64,000 nucleotides of DNA from Flagellimonas taeanensis (GCF_003584105.1 NZ_QXFO01000019.1:1-64000), one strand, 5' to 3'. Shown: positions 8,716-17,659, counted from the stretch's first letter. A program made the numbers and translations. The notes: a model not told the origin generated them from the sequence alone.

Positions 8716-9529
8716 TATAGAAAAGTCAAAAGCAAATAGCACCCATAGAAAATTGTCCATTCAAGCTGGCTTGAATGGACTTTCTTTTTGTGTGACGGAC
8801 ACTATTACGAACAAGATCCTCGCCTTCGAGAAAATAGTCTTCAAAACACAGGCTACCCCCTATTTAATGCTCAAGGAACTCAAAGCCAAACTAGGCCAGG
8901 ACGGTGAGGTGGGGAGCAGCTTCTCCGAAGTGATGGTCATCCATAAGAACAACATGTTCGGACTGGTACCTAAACCTTTTTTTAACAAGGAAGAGCTCCC
9001 GAACTACCTAAAGTTCAACGCCAAGATCATGGCAAACGACCTCATCGCCTATGACGAGATTCCCAATCAGGACATCGTCAACGTCTATATCCCCTACACC
9101 AATATCAACAACTATATTTTTGACCTCTTTGGTGAATTTGAGTTCAAGCATAGCGGCACCGTACTTATTTCTGCACTGTTGAACGAAGGTAGGACCGTGA
9201 TAGGTCCCGTATGCTACGTGCAGGTTTCGGAAAAGGAAATGGAAGTGATGATCGTTTCCGATAAAAAACTGCTCTTTTACAACCAGTTCGAGTATAAAAC
9301 CCAGAATGATTTTCTCTACTATCTCCTCTTCAGCTTGGAACAATTACAGCTGAATCCGGAAAAGATGCAATTAAAGATGTTCGGGGCCATTGAGGAAGGT
9401 GATCCCATATACGAACTTTGCCACCAATATATTGGGCAAGTGTCCGTTTTTGTACCCAACAGCCCTTCCTTTCCTTTGGAGGAGCTGGAAAACGAGGTCA
9501 TCGACTTTTCCATCTTAAGTACCCTTTGA
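8696..9529 (+). CDS. DUF3822 family protein
   Basis: A 277-residue protein of the Bacteroidota-specific DUF3822 family. I placed the start at the ATG at 8696 because the family begins with a short lead-in before RKLSIQAGLNGLSFCV; an upstream in-frame start at 8675 would only add residues encoded inside the preceding gene. The alternating beta and helix pattern suggests an actin-like ATPase-type fold, which is inference. Its stop overlaps the rsmD start by one base (TGATG). Confidence 0.8.
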   Translation: MIEKTIDIEKSKANSTHRKLSIQAGLNGLSFCVTDTITNKILAFEKIVFKTQATPYLMLKELKAKLGQDGEVGSSFSEVMVIHKNNMFGLVPKPFFNKEELPNYLKFNAKIMANDLIAYDEIPNQDIVNVYIPYTNINNYIFDLFGEFEFKHSGTVLISALLNEGRTVIGPVCYVQVSEKEMEVMIVSDKKLLFYNQFEYKTQNDFLYYLLFSLEQLQLNPEKMQLKMFGAIEEGDPIYELCHQYIGQVSVFVPNSPSFPLEELENEVIDFSILSTL

Positions 9530-10062
9530 TGCGGATCATTTCTGGAAAATACAAAGGCAAACGACTGGCAGCCCCAAAAAAACTTCCGGTCAGGCCCACC
9601 ACGGACATGGCCAAGGAAGGCTTGTTCAATATATTGAACAACCGCTACTATTTTGACGGCCTCAAGGTCCTCGACCTATTTTCAGGCACAGGCAATATCA
9701 GTTTTGAATTTGCTTCCAGGGATGCCGGGGAAATCATTGCTGTGGACAGCTTTCCAGGCTGTGTGCAATACATCTCCAAGACTGCAAAAGAACTGGATTT
9801 TCCCATCGATGCCATCAAGTCAGATGTGTTCAAGTATTTGGAACGTACCCTCGAGAAGTTCAACATCATTTTTGCCGACCCACCCTATAGTTTTGATCAA
9901 GCCCAATTTTTAAAAATCGTTGATTTGGTCTTGGAAAGGAATCTATTGCTGGAGGATGGCTTGTTGATCGTGGAACATTCGGACCAAACAGACCTTTCAT
10001 CGCACCCCAATTTTTCCGAAAAACGGAAATACGGAGGAAGCATTTTTAGTTTTTTCCAATAA
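9529..10062 (+). CDS. rsmD: 16S rRNA (guanine966-N2)-methyltransferase RsmD
   Basis: A 177-residue SAM-dependent methyltransferase that modifies G966 (E. coli numbering) of 16S rRNA in the 30S subunit. The protein opens with MRIISGKYKGKRL, the family's N-terminal signature, then VLDLFSGTGNISFE (SAM motif I) near residue 48 and the catalytic DPPY in IIFADPPYSF. I used the ATG at 9529, which shares its A with the stop of DUF3822; a longer frame opening at 9418 would run through the DUF3822 coding region. Confidence 0.93.
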   Translation: MRIISGKYKGKRLAAPKKLPVRPTTDMAKEGLFNILNNRYYFDGLKVLDLFSGTGNISFEFASRDAGEIIAVDSFPGCVQYISKTAKELDFPIDAIKSDVFKYLERTLEKFNIIFADPPYSFDQAQFLKIVDLVLERNLLLEDGLLIVEHSDQTDLSSHPNFSEKRKYGGSIFSFFQ

Positions 10063-10164
10063 ATTATCTTGGGAAAGACCCAATGCATCGGTAGTAAAAC
10101 ACATTTTGATTTCAAGATAAAACCCGAAACATCCCGAAACATTTTAATCTCGATCATCGAGTAA

Positions 10165-10466
10165 AAAAAAGCAGGCCATAAGCCGGATTCTGTAATCCCT
10201 TTCGGGACCCCTTATCATTTATCTAGGTCTTTGGTTGCCCAAAGGCTCCAACCGCCTACCCTCCAACTTGGGCGTGCAGCCCTCAGTCATTGGTTTACAT
10301 GGCGTTTCACCGCATAGAGTTTACCTGATTTCACTACAGCCGAACTGTACTTGCTTTCTGTTGCACTTGTCCTCGCCTCACGGCGGACGGGCGTTACCCG
10401 CTATGCTGCACTATGGTGTCCGGACTTTCCTCCCCGATACAATCGGGACGATAAGGTGGCCTGCTC
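10165..10466 (-). ncRNA. rnpB: RNase P RNA, bacterial class A
   Basis: The catalytic RNA of RNase P, which matures tRNA 5' ends. On the minus strand it carries the universal 5' signature GGAGGAAAGTCCGGACACC (10423-10441) and the 3' signature ACAGAATCCGGCTTATGG near 10174-10193. The ends are set by helix P1: GCAGGCC (10458-10464) pairs with GGCCTGC (10171-10177). A U-tract (10163-10170) follows the 3' strand of P1. The ends are estimates to within about 5 bases. Its promoter is back to back with that of dnaX. Confidence 0.95.
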
Positions 10467-10469
10467 CCG

Positions 10470-10477
10470 CAAAGGTA
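10470..10477 (-). promoter_or_regulatory. rnpB promoter -7 box TACCTTTG
   Basis: Exact TAnnTTTG on the minus strand, ending 3-6 bases before the predicted 5' end of RNase P RNA, the expected spacing to a start site. Only a T-run lies where a -33 TTTG would be. Confidence 0.65.
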
Positions 10478-10542
10478 ATCCAATTGTTAATAAAAAAAGG
10501 GTATCCAAGTCACATACCAATGGCTTTGCCCGTTCCTATTTT

Positions 10543-10550
10543 TATATTTG
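10543..10550 (+). promoter_or_regulatory. dnaX promoter -7 box TATATTTG
   Basis: Exact TAnnTTTG. A TTTG at 10525-10528 is 14 bases upstream, closer than the usual 17-21. A start site near 10556 leaves only about 15 bases before the TTG start codon of dnaX. Confidence 0.6.
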
Positions 10551-10571
10551 TAGTATCTCAATTTTCCCGCT

Positions 10572-12311
10572 TTGGAACCTTTTATCGTATCCGCTAGAAA
10601 ATACCGTCCCCAGACATTCAAGGATGTGGTAGGCCAAGAGGCCATCACCAACACCCTGTTGAATGCCATTGAGAACAACCATCTGGCCCAAGCCCTATTG
10701 TTCTGCGGACCTAGGGGGGTTGGGAAAACCACCTGCGCCCGTATCTTGGCCAAAAAAATCAACCAGGATGGAACGGAACGGGAAGACGAGGACTTTGCCT
10801 TCAATATTTTTGAACTCGATGCCGCTTCCAACAATTCCGTGGACGACATCCGGAGCCTGATCGACCAAGTCCGCATACCACCACAAGTGGGCAAATACAA
10901 GGTGTACATCATTGACGAGGTACATATGCTCTCCCAATCGGCCTTCAATGCGTTTTTGAAGACCTTGGAAGAACCCCCGAAGCATGCCATTTTCATTTTG
11001 GCCACCACAGAAAAGCACAAGATAATCCCCACCATCCTTTCCAGATGTCAGATATTTGATTTTAAGCGAATTACCGTAAAGGATGCCTCGGAATACCTCA
11101 AATACATCGCAGAGCAACAAGGTGTGGAGGCCGAGGAAAGCGCCCTTCACATTATCGCCCAAAAGGCGGATGGTGCTATGCGTGATGCCCTTTCCATCTT
11201 TGATCGGGTCGTGAGTTTTTCGGGCAAACAGCTCACGCGTAAAGCCGTCACCGAAAACCTGAACGTGCTGGACTATGACATTTATTTTTCAGCTACGGAC
11301 CTGATCTTGGAAAACAACATTCCAGAGCTCTTACTCCTGTTCAACAAAACGCTGTCCCTCGGTTTCGATGGGCATCATTTCATATCGGGCCTCGCCTCCC
11401 ATTTTAGGGATTTGATGGTCTGCCAGCTCCCAGATACATTGAATCTATTGGAAGTAGGCGAAGATGTAAAGACCCACTATCAGCAACAAGCACAAAAAGC
11501 CTCCAAGGAATTTTTATTGAAGGCGCTGGATATGGCCAATACCTGCGACCTGCAATACAAGGGCAGTAAAAACCAACGACTGCTTGTAGAACTTACCTTA
11601 ATGAAATTAGCCTCCATCACTTTTGATGGAGAAAAAAAAAACGCTGATTTCATAATTCCGGCCTCTCATTTTTTGAGTGTGGTCAAAGGCTCGCCGAACA
11701 ATGGAACAAAGCCAACACAAAACAATGACACTGTCCATAAAACTGTTGATTCGCCGGCCAAACCAGAAAGCGAGCCAGTGAAAGAAGAAGTGGTTGCCGA
11801 ACCCGAGGAGGCCTATGAGCCTGTAAAGAAAATCCAGATCAAGATCCCAGAAAAAAGGGTTTCGGGCCTTTCACTCTCCAGTATCAAGGTCAAAAAGGCC
11901 CATGAGGGCAGTAAATCTCCAGAGGTGTCCGAGGAAGATCTCCCAAAGGATGCCTTTACCGAGGAGGACATGCAACAACATTGGGATGATTTTGTCCACC
12001 AATTGGAAAACCAGGGAAGAAAAATATTGGCCAGTAACCTCAATACCGATGTTCCCAAACTGAAAAACGGAAGCACCATCTGGATTGAGCTTCCCAACAG
12101 CACCATGAAAAAAGAGGTGGAGCGGGAACAGAGCCTAATGATGGACTATCTGAAACAAAAACTCAACAATTATTCCATCACCCTGCACATTACCGTGAAC
12201 GAGGAAGTGGCCAAAAAGTTTGCCTTTACCCCAGCGGAGAAGTATGAAAAATTAAGGGAGAAGAATCCCGCGATTGACCTGCTCCGCAAAGAGTTCGACC
12301 TGGATTTCTAA
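10572..12311 (+). CDS. dnaX: DNA polymerase III subunit gamma/tau
   Basis: A 579-residue clamp-loader ATPase that loads the sliding clamp and, in its long tau form, couples polymerase and helicase. The start codon is TTG (10572); the sequence from VSARKYRPQTFKDVVGQ is the family N-terminus and no ATG lies nearby in frame. Walker A is GPRGVGKTT, Walker B is IDEVHML, and the SRC sensor is in LSRCQIF. The CxxCxxC zinc module of E. coli DnaX, between Walker A and ELDAAS, is missing. Codons 354-357 contain a run of ten A (11632-11641) at the end of domain III; slippage by one base either way gives a stop within 2-5 codons, which would yield a gamma-like product of about 358-360 residues. Confidence 0.95.
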   Translation: MEPFIVSARKYRPQTFKDVVGQEAITNTLLNAIENNHLAQALLFCGPRGVGKTTCARILAKKINQDGTEREDEDFAFNIFELDAASNNSVDDIRSLIDQVRIPPQVGKYKVYIIDEVHMLSQSAFNAFLKTLEEPPKHAIFILATTEKHKIIPTILSRCQIFDFKRITVKDASEYLKYIAEQQGVEAEESALHIIAQKADGAMRDALSIFDRVVSFSGKQLTRKAVTENLNVLDYDIYFSATDLILENNIPELLLLFNKTLSLGFDGHHFISGLASHFRDLMVCQLPDTLNLLEVGEDVKTHYQQQAQKASKEFLLKALDMANTCDLQYKGSKNQRLLVELTLMKLASITFDGEKKNADFIIPASHFLSVVKGSPNNGTKPTQNNDTVHKTVDSPAKPESEPVKEEVVAEPEEAYEPVKKIQIKIPEKRVSGLSLSSIKVKKAHEGSKSPEVSEEDLPKDAFTEEDMQQHWDDFVHQLENQGRKILASNLNTDVPKLKNGSTIWIELPNSTMKKEVEREQSLMMDYLKQKLNNYSITLHITVNEEVAKKFAFTPAEKYEKLREKNPAIDLLRKEFDLDF

Positions 12312-12331
12312 ACATCCTGCCGCAATACTCG

Positions 12332-12339
12332 TATCTTTG
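12332..12339 (+). promoter_or_regulatory. miaE promoter -7 box TATCTTTG
   Basis: Exact TAnnTTTG between the dnaX stop and the miaE start, 26 bases before the ATG. No clear -33 TTTG at the usual spacing. Confidence 0.55.
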
Positions 12340-12365
12340 TAGCTCAAAATTTCAAACACATACGC

Positions 12366-12947
12366 ATGCTAGGCCTTAAGCTACCTACCGACCCACGCTG
12401 GGTAAACATCGTTGAAAAAAACATTGAGGAAATACTTACGGATCATGCCTATTGCGAACAAAAGGCTGCCAGTACTGCCATTTCATTGATCATTGGTTTC
12501 CCTGAAAAGTCGGAATTGGTGAAGGAAATGACGGCTTTGGCCAGGGAGGAAATGGGGCATTTCAACATGGTGCATGACAAAATCCTCAACCGAGGCTGGG
12601 TGTTGGGCCGTGAGCGGAAGGATGAATATGTGATCGAGCTCATGAAATTCTTCCCCAAAGGCGGAAGCCGGGAAACCCATCTGGTACACAAACTGCTCTA
12701 CGCGGCCCTTATCGAGGCCAGAAGTTGTGAACGTTTCCGTTTACTTTCCGAAGAGATCCAGGACAAAGAGCTTGCTGATTTTTACCGAAACCTAATGGTC
12801 AGCGAAGCCAATCATTACACCATGTTTCTGGCCTTTGCCCGGAAATATGGGGACAAAAAGGAAGTGGACCAAAAATGGCAGGCCCTGTTGGAGCATGAAG
12901 CGGAACTTATGAAAAACCTCGGAAAAAAAGAGACCATGCACGGGTAG
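12366..12947 (+). CDS. miaE: tRNA-(ms2io6A) hydroxylase, MiaE family
   Basis: A 193-residue diiron monooxygenase of the ferritin-like fold. The family hydroxylates the isopentenyl chain of ms2i6A at tRNA position 37. Iron ligands appear in order as E in YCEQKA (about residue 31), E-x2-H in REEMGHF (about 60-65), E in LIEARS (about 115), and E-x2-H in SEANHY (about 145-148). Length and motif spacing match the family. It has its own promoter and faces the ppx gene tail to tail. Confidence 0.88.
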   Translation: MLGLKLPTDPRWVNIVEKNIEEILTDHAYCEQKAASTAISLIIGFPEKSELVKEMTALAREEMGHFNMVHDKILNRGWVLGRERKDEYVIELMKFFPKGGSRETHLVHKLLYAALIEARSCERFRLLSEEIQDKELADFYRNLMVSEANHYTMFLAFARKYGDKKEVDQKWQALLEHEAELMKNLGKKETMHG

Positions 12948-12955
12948 CTCCCGCA

Positions 12956-13843
12956 CTATTGGTAGTATAGCGTTTTGATCATGCCATCCGCCAGACCTAT
13001 TTTGGGCACATGGATTTTTTTGGCCTTGCTCCACTTTGCGGCATTCAGGAATATTTTGGTCGCGGGGATGATCACATCCGCCCTATCCTGGTTAAGGCCC
13101 AATTCGGAAATACGATCCTCATAGGCCATACTGTTCAGAAAGTGGTATTGCGCGTTCAGCCAGATGTAGGATAAGGGCTGGCCTATTTTCCGGCCGGACA
13201 TTTTATGAAGCTTATTGATGTTTCCACCTGAACCAATGATCTCCAACTTTCCATCCATGGGGACGTTCGTCTTTATCCAGGCCTTGATTTCCTCCCAAAC
13301 GGTATCATCCACTAGGTTGCTCAAGATACGTACGGTACCGATCTTAAAGGAATGGGACATCACTGGTTTCCCTTTGTCAAAAATGGTAAACTCGGTACTG
13401 CCCCCGCCCACATCGACATAGAGATACATCCTATCGTTCTTGATAATATCCTTCAGGTCGGTGGAAGCTATGATAAGGGCTTCCTTTTTTCCATCGATCA
13501 GCTCGATTTTCATTCCGGTCTCCTTCATGACCCGCTCCACCACTTCGCGTCCGTTCTTTGCTTCCCGAAGGGCAGAAGTGCCGCAAGCCATGTATTTTTC
13601 CACCCCGTACACCTGCATCAACAGGTCAAAGGATTTCATGGTGCTGACCAGCCGATCCACGTTCCTTTCAGAAATCTTTCCCCTAAGAAAAGCATCCTCA
13701 CCCAAACGGACAGGCACCCGAACGAGTTCACTCTTCTTGAAGGCCGTGGGTTTGTTCTCCTGTTCAATGACATTGTTGATCAACAACCTTATGGCATTTG
13801 ACCCAATGTCTATAGCGGCAAATTTGCGTATGACCAAATTCAA
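12956..13843 (-). CDS. Ppx/GppA family phosphatase (exopolyphosphatase)
   Basis: A 295-residue single-unit Ppx/GppA protein that removes terminal phosphate from polyphosphate or from pppGpp. The ASKHA motifs are visible: AIDIGSNAIRLLI (9-21), CGTSALREAKNG (about 107) and VDVGGGSTEF (about 143). It lacks the C-terminal HD-like region of E. coli Ppx, as in many Bacteroidota. It begins 6 bases after the ppk1 stop, so polyphosphate hydrolysis and synthesis are co-transcribed. Confidence 0.88.
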   Translation of the reverse strand: MNLVIRKFAAIDIGSNAIRLLINNVIEQENKPTAFKKSELVRVPVRLGEDAFLRGKISERNVDRLVSTMKSFDLLMQVYGVEKYMACGTSALREAKNGREVVERVMKETGMKIELIDGKKEALIIASTDLKDIIKNDRMYLYVDVGGGSTEFTIFDKGKPVMSHSFKIGTVRILSNLVDDTVWEEIKAWIKTNVPMDGKLEIIGSGGNINKLHKMSGRKIGQPLSYIWLNAQYHFLNSMAYEDRISELGLNQDRADVIIPATKIFLNAAKWSKAKKIHVPKIGLADGMIKTLYYQ

Positions 13844-13849
13844 ACGGTA

Positions 13850-15925
13850 TTATGATTCCAATTTCTTCTGATAGTAATGGTACATCTCAATCTGCGATCG
13901 AAATCCAGGCTCGCCCTTCGCTTTTTGTCGGTAAGCATTGTCCTGCTTTGCCGATAGGACCCGGGCCTTCATATTGTCCCTCCAAGAGATTTCGAAAGTA
14001 TCCAACAATTCCTGTTTGATGTCCTCGTCATAGATGGGACAGCCCACCTCGACCCTAAAATCGAGGTTCCGGGTCATCCAATCCGCAGAGGAGATATAGA
14101 CCTTGGTATTGCCCCCATTGGCAAAAATGAAAGATCTGGGATGCTCCAAGAACTTGTCCACCACACTGATGGCCTCAATGTTCTCGCTCATACCCTCTAT
14201 TCCCGGAATAAGACAACAAATGCCCCTGATGATCATCTGGATCTTCACCCCGGCCCTACTTGCCTCATAGAGTTTGTCCACCATTTTATAGGAGGTAAGG
14301 CTGTTCATCTTTATTTTGATGTAGGCCTCCTTTCCCTGCTTGGCATTGTTAATCTCCTTATCGATGAGTTTGATGAAGGTGGACTTGGTATAGTGTGGGG
14401 AAACAATAAGGTGCTTGTACTTGTTGATCTTGTAATTGGTTTCAAAAAAATCAAAAACCTTGCCCATATCCTTCAAAATGCCTTCGTGGGCCGTAAAAAG
14501 GGTGTAATCTGTATAGATTTTGGCCGTGGACTCATTAAAGTTCCCAGTGCTGATAAAGCCATATCGCTTGATCCCATGACCCTCTTCACGCTCTATCATA
14601 CAGATTTTGCTGTGCACCTTCAATCCGGGCACCCCGAAGATCAGATGAACACCCTCAGCCTGCAGATAGTTGGCATATTCGATGTTGTTCTGTTCATCAA
14701 ACCTTGCCTGCAACTCAATCTGAACGGTCACGTGTTTTCCGTTCTTTGCCGCATTGATCAGTGCGGATGCAATCTGGCTATCGCTTGCCAATCTGTAGAT
14801 GGTAATCTTGATATTACGGACCTTGGGATCCAAGGCTGCTTCCCTCAAAAACTTGGTCACGTAACTGAACGTATGGTAAGGGGCATAGATCATATAGTCC
14901 TTGTGGGCTATCATTTCCAAAAGGCTCCCTTTCATGCTCAACCCCTTTACGGGCAATGGCTCTATTTTCTCGTACATGAGGTCGTGCCTTCCCAAGCTGG
15001 GAAAGCCCATATAGTCCCGTCTATTATGGTACCGACCCCCTGGTATAACACTGTCCGTTCCCATGATATCCATTTTCTCCTTCAGGAACTGGAGGGTATC
15101 CTTGTCTATCTTTTTGTCATAGACAAAACGGACCGGGTCGCTTATTTTTCTATGCTCCACACTGGAAGAGATTTTCTCGATAAAGCTCTTGCTCAGGTCA
15201 TTGTCGATATCCAGCTCGGCATCCCTGGTGATCTTGATCATGTGAGCCGAGATGGATTCAAACTCGAACATGGTGAAGACATTGTCCAAGCAGAAACGGA
15301 TAAGGTCGTCCAAAATGATGATGTAGTTCTTATCCCCTTCTTTGGGCAATACCACAAAACGATCGATTCCCTTTGGGATCTCGATCAGGGCATACCGGTT
15401 GTGTTTGCCCTGTCCAGAACCGTTCTTCATCACGATTTTTACGGCCAAATAGGCCGCCGTGTCCTTGAGCAGCGGGAATTCCGTAAGATCGTTGAGGATA
15501 ATGGTCATCAACTCTTGGTTCACCTTCTTGAAATAGTAGTCGCGTATGAACTCTGCTTGGCTCTCACTTACCTCTTTTTCATTGATGATGAAGATGTTTT
15601 CCGACCTGAGCTCCTTTTCAATGGCCTTGAAAATCTCAAGACTCCTCGCCTGTTGGTCTATCACTATCTTGGTGATCTCTTCCAGAAGGTCGTTGGCCCT
15701 TTCCCCACCCAACACACTTTTTCCGGTTTTCCCGGCATCCACGATCCGTTTCACGGTGGCATACCTTACCTTGAAAAATTCATCCAGGTTATTGCTGAAG
15801 ATTCCCAAGAACCGAAGCCGATCGATCAGTGGCACCCTTTTGTCATTGCTCTCCTGGAGTACCCTTGCATTAAAACGCAACCAACTGATCTCCCTGTTTA
15901 TATATTCATTCTTTGTTTTTATCAT
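13850..15925 (-). CDS. ppk1: Polyphosphate kinase 1
   Basis: A 691-residue PPK1 of standard length, which makes polyphosphate from ATP. The N-terminal helical domain opens with NREISWLRFNARVL; IYRLASDSQIASALI and the phosphohistidine region KVHSKICMIER followed by YGFISTGNFNE mark the two PLD-like catalytic domains. The frame continues to KKLES at the end. It sits between a SixA-like phosphohistidine phosphatase gene (3-base gap) and ppx (6-base gap). It is likely a cytoplasmic enzyme loosely bound to the inner membrane. Confidence 0.95.
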   Translation of the reverse strand: MIKTKNEYINREISWLRFNARVLQESNDKRVPLIDRLRFLGIFSNNLDEFFKVRYATVKRIVDAGKTGKSVLGGERANDLLEEITKIVIDQQARSLEIFKAIEKELRSENIFIINEKEVSESQAEFIRDYYFKKVNQELMTIILNDLTEFPLLKDTAAYLAVKIVMKNGSGQGKHNRYALIEIPKGIDRFVVLPKEGDKNYIIILDDLIRFCLDNVFTMFEFESISAHMIKITRDAELDIDNDLSKSFIEKISSSVEHRKISDPVRFVYDKKIDKDTLQFLKEKMDIMGTDSVIPGGRYHNRRDYMGFPSLGRHDLMYEKIEPLPVKGLSMKGSLLEMIAHKDYMIYAPYHTFSYVTKFLREAALDPKVRNIKITIYRLASDSQIASALINAAKNGKHVTVQIELQARFDEQNNIEYANYLQAEGVHLIFGVPGLKVHSKICMIEREEGHGIKRYGFISTGNFNESTAKIYTDYTLFTAHEGILKDMGKVFDFFETNYKINKYKHLIVSPHYTKSTFIKLIDKEINNAKQGKEAYIKIKMNSLTSYKMVDKLYEASRAGVKIQMIIRGICCLIPGIEGMSENIEAISVVDKFLEHPRSFIFANGGNTKVYISSADWMTRNLDFRVEVGCPIYDEDIKQELLDTFEISWRDNMKARVLSAKQDNAYRQKAKGEPGFRSQIEMYHYYQKKLES

Positions 15926-15928
15926 CTA

Positions 15929-16414
15929 TTATCTCAACTGTTTTGGAAAGACCATTTGTCTTGTGGTGCCCTTGGAAATTTTGGACCAATCGTCCACACC
16001 AAATGTAATGTGTACCAGTCCTGCAGTGGGAACGTTGTCAATATACTGATCTCCCCATGCATTTGCAAGTGAAGTAAGAGCATAATTATGCCCAAATAGG
16101 GCCACTGTCTCCATGCCATTGTCCAATTGTTCCACAAAACGTTGGACACTGTCCCCGGAAAAATCATACAACGATTTGTCCACCCTGAAATGGGCCAGGT
16201 CAAACTCAAAGTTCCTGACAAAGATCATACTGGTATGGAGCGCCCTGATGGCCGGGCTCGAATAGATGAAATCCAATTTTGGCGCATGGGCCTTGAATGT
16301 TTTTGACACCAGGTGTGCATCGTTGATGCCCCTTTGCCGCAAGGGCCTGTCCTTATCGGAGACCTCGTAGTCCCATGAGGATTTTGCATGCCTCATCAAT
16401 ATCAATTGTTTCAT
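15929..16414 (-). CDS. SixA-type histidine phosphatase
   Basis: A 161-residue member of the histidine phosphatase (phosphoglycerate mutase-like) superfamily. The catalytic RHG-type motif is LMRHAKSSWD near residue 8, the second Arg is in RPLRQRG, and the C-terminal His is in ALFGHNY. E. coli SixA removes phosphate from phosphohistidine in a signalling protein. First gene of the ppk1-ppx operon; since PPK1 works through a phosphohistidine, a functional link is possible but is inference. Confidence 0.85.
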   Translation of the reverse strand: MKQLILMRHAKSSWDYEVSDKDRPLRQRGINDAHLVSKTFKAHAPKLDFIYSSPAIRALHTSMIFVRNFEFDLAHFRVDKSLYDFSGDSVQRFVEQLDNGMETVALFGHNYALTSLANAWGDQYIDNVPTAGLVHITFGVDDWSKISKGTTRQMVFPKQLR

Positions 16415-16425
16415 CGTAGTGAAAT

Positions 16426-17073
16426 TTAAGGTGCCAAACGTTCTATTTTCCAGTCGTGATCTTCTTGGAGGGTATATCTGATTCTATCGTGCAACCTATT
16501 GGGCCTTCCCTGCCAAAATTCAATGGAAATGGGCCTTACCAAATACCCGCCCCAGTACTGCGGCCTTTCAATGGTCTGCCCTTCGTACCGTTTTTCCAAT
16601 GCCTCCAGTTCCTTTTCCAACACCTCCCTGGAACCGATCACGTCACTTTGGTTGGAGACGACGGCCCCCAACTGGCTCCCAAAGGGCCTGGACTCGAAAT
16701 AGCCATCGGAAAGGTTTTCCGCTATCTTTTCCGCATTTCCCTTGATGATGACCTGCCGCTCCATATTGGGCCAGAAAAAGGAAAGGCACACCGAAGGGTC
16801 GGCCGCAATGGCACGTCCCTTTTCGCTATTGTAGTTGGTATAGAAAATGAACCCTTCGTGGGTATATTTTTTCATCAATACGACCCTACTCTTTGGAAAC
16901 CCGTCCAAGCCGATTGTGGAAACGGTCATGGCATTGGGCTCATCCACCCCGTCCGACGCCTCCACTTCATAGAACCATTTCTGGAACTGTTCCAAAGGGT
17001 TCTCTTTGATGGAACCTTCGGTCAGCTCGCTCTTTTCGTAGGATTTCCTGTAATTGCCAAGGTCTTTTTGCAT
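16426..17073 (-). CDS. pdxH: Pyridoxamine 5'-phosphate oxidase
   Basis: A 215-residue FMN enzyme that makes pyridoxal phosphate, the last step of vitamin B6 supply. Key parts: SRVVLMKKYTHEGFIFYTNYNS (FMN site, quoted from residue 62), FFWPNMERQV, SRPFGSQLG, and the C-terminus EFWQGRPNRLHDR with terminal ERLAP. I chose the ATG at 17073 because the family begins just before LGNYRKSYE; eight more residues are possible from 17097. It ends 11 bases before the sixA-like gene and may be co-transcribed with it. Confidence 0.93.
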   Translation of the reverse strand: MQKDLGNYRKSYEKSELTEGSIKENPLEQFQKWFYEVEASDGVDEPNAMTVSTIGLDGFPKSRVVLMKKYTHEGFIFYTNYNSEKGRAIAADPSVCLSFFWPNMERQVIIKGNAEKIAENLSDGYFESRPFGSQLGAVVSNQSDVIGSREVLEKELEALEKRYEGQTIERPQYWGGYLVRPISIEFWQGRPNRLHDRIRYTLQEDHDWKIERLAP

Positions 17074-17172
17074 GATGTGAATTTCGGCAAAATTCAAATC
17101 TCAACAAAAGATAGTGTGGTAAAAAAAGAGTTCTTTTTTATTACAATCATTGGAAGACAGAAATGAAGATTG

Positions 17173-17595
17173 TCAATCTATTCTATCGTATTCCATCTGG
17201 GTAAGCACGGGAGCATCGGCAGGGTATGAAATATATTCCAAATGGAGCACATCGTCCTTTATCCAAAACTTACTTTTGAACACCCCTTCGGATTGTGCTG
17301 CCTGTAAAATCAAGCTGTCGCCTTCAACTTCAAAAACGCCTGAAACTTCTGAAAACCCTGTAAGTTCTGTTATTGGCTTTCCATTAAAGCCAAAGGAATC
17401 CGATCTGAATTCATAGGTTGAGTCGCCCATAAATGTATAGGAAGAAATTCTTTTTCCATCGCCTTGATCGTAGGTGTTGCTCCATTGGCCCAACAGATCG
17501 GCCATTGAACTTTCTCCATGGTCATCATCATTGTCATTACAGGATGCCAATAAGACAAATAGGAAGTAAATACTTGCAAGGATGACTTTTTTCAT
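17173..17595 (-). CDS. Lipocalin-like lipoprotein of unknown function
   Basis: A 140-residue secreted lipoprotein: MKKVILAS, a hydrophobic core, and the lipobox LLASC with Cys19. The mature part starts with an acidic NDNDDDHGE linker and then a small beta-rich domain with LGQWSNTYD, as in lipocalin-like proteins of Bacteroidota. An alternative start two codons earlier (17601) would not change the lipobox. It is 65 bases downstream of rnz on the same strand. Function unknown. Confidence 0.72.
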   Translation of the reverse strand: MKKVILASIYFLFVLLASCNDNDDDHGESSMADLLGQWSNTYDQGDGKRISSYTFMGDSTYEFRSDSFGFNGKPITELTGFSEVSGVFEVEGDSLILQAAQSEGVFKSKFWIKDDVLHLEYISYPADAPVLTQMEYDRID

Positions 17596-17659
17596 GAGCA
17601 ACAGATTTTAACCCTAAGATGCAACTACCTGGAAATGGTTGCTTTACAGGCTGTACGTG

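Noticed and set aside
10063..10164. Search for a small gene or tRNA between rsmD and rnpB
   Set aside because: Only a direct repeat CCCGAAACAT and a small dyad (CTCGAT/ATCGAG) were seen; no coding or tRNA structure.
14141..16072. 643-codon plus-strand frame opposite ppk1
   Set aside because: Antisense to ppk1 and the sixA-like gene, His/Leu-rich shadow composition, no promoter box or domain; length reflects codon bias of ppk1.
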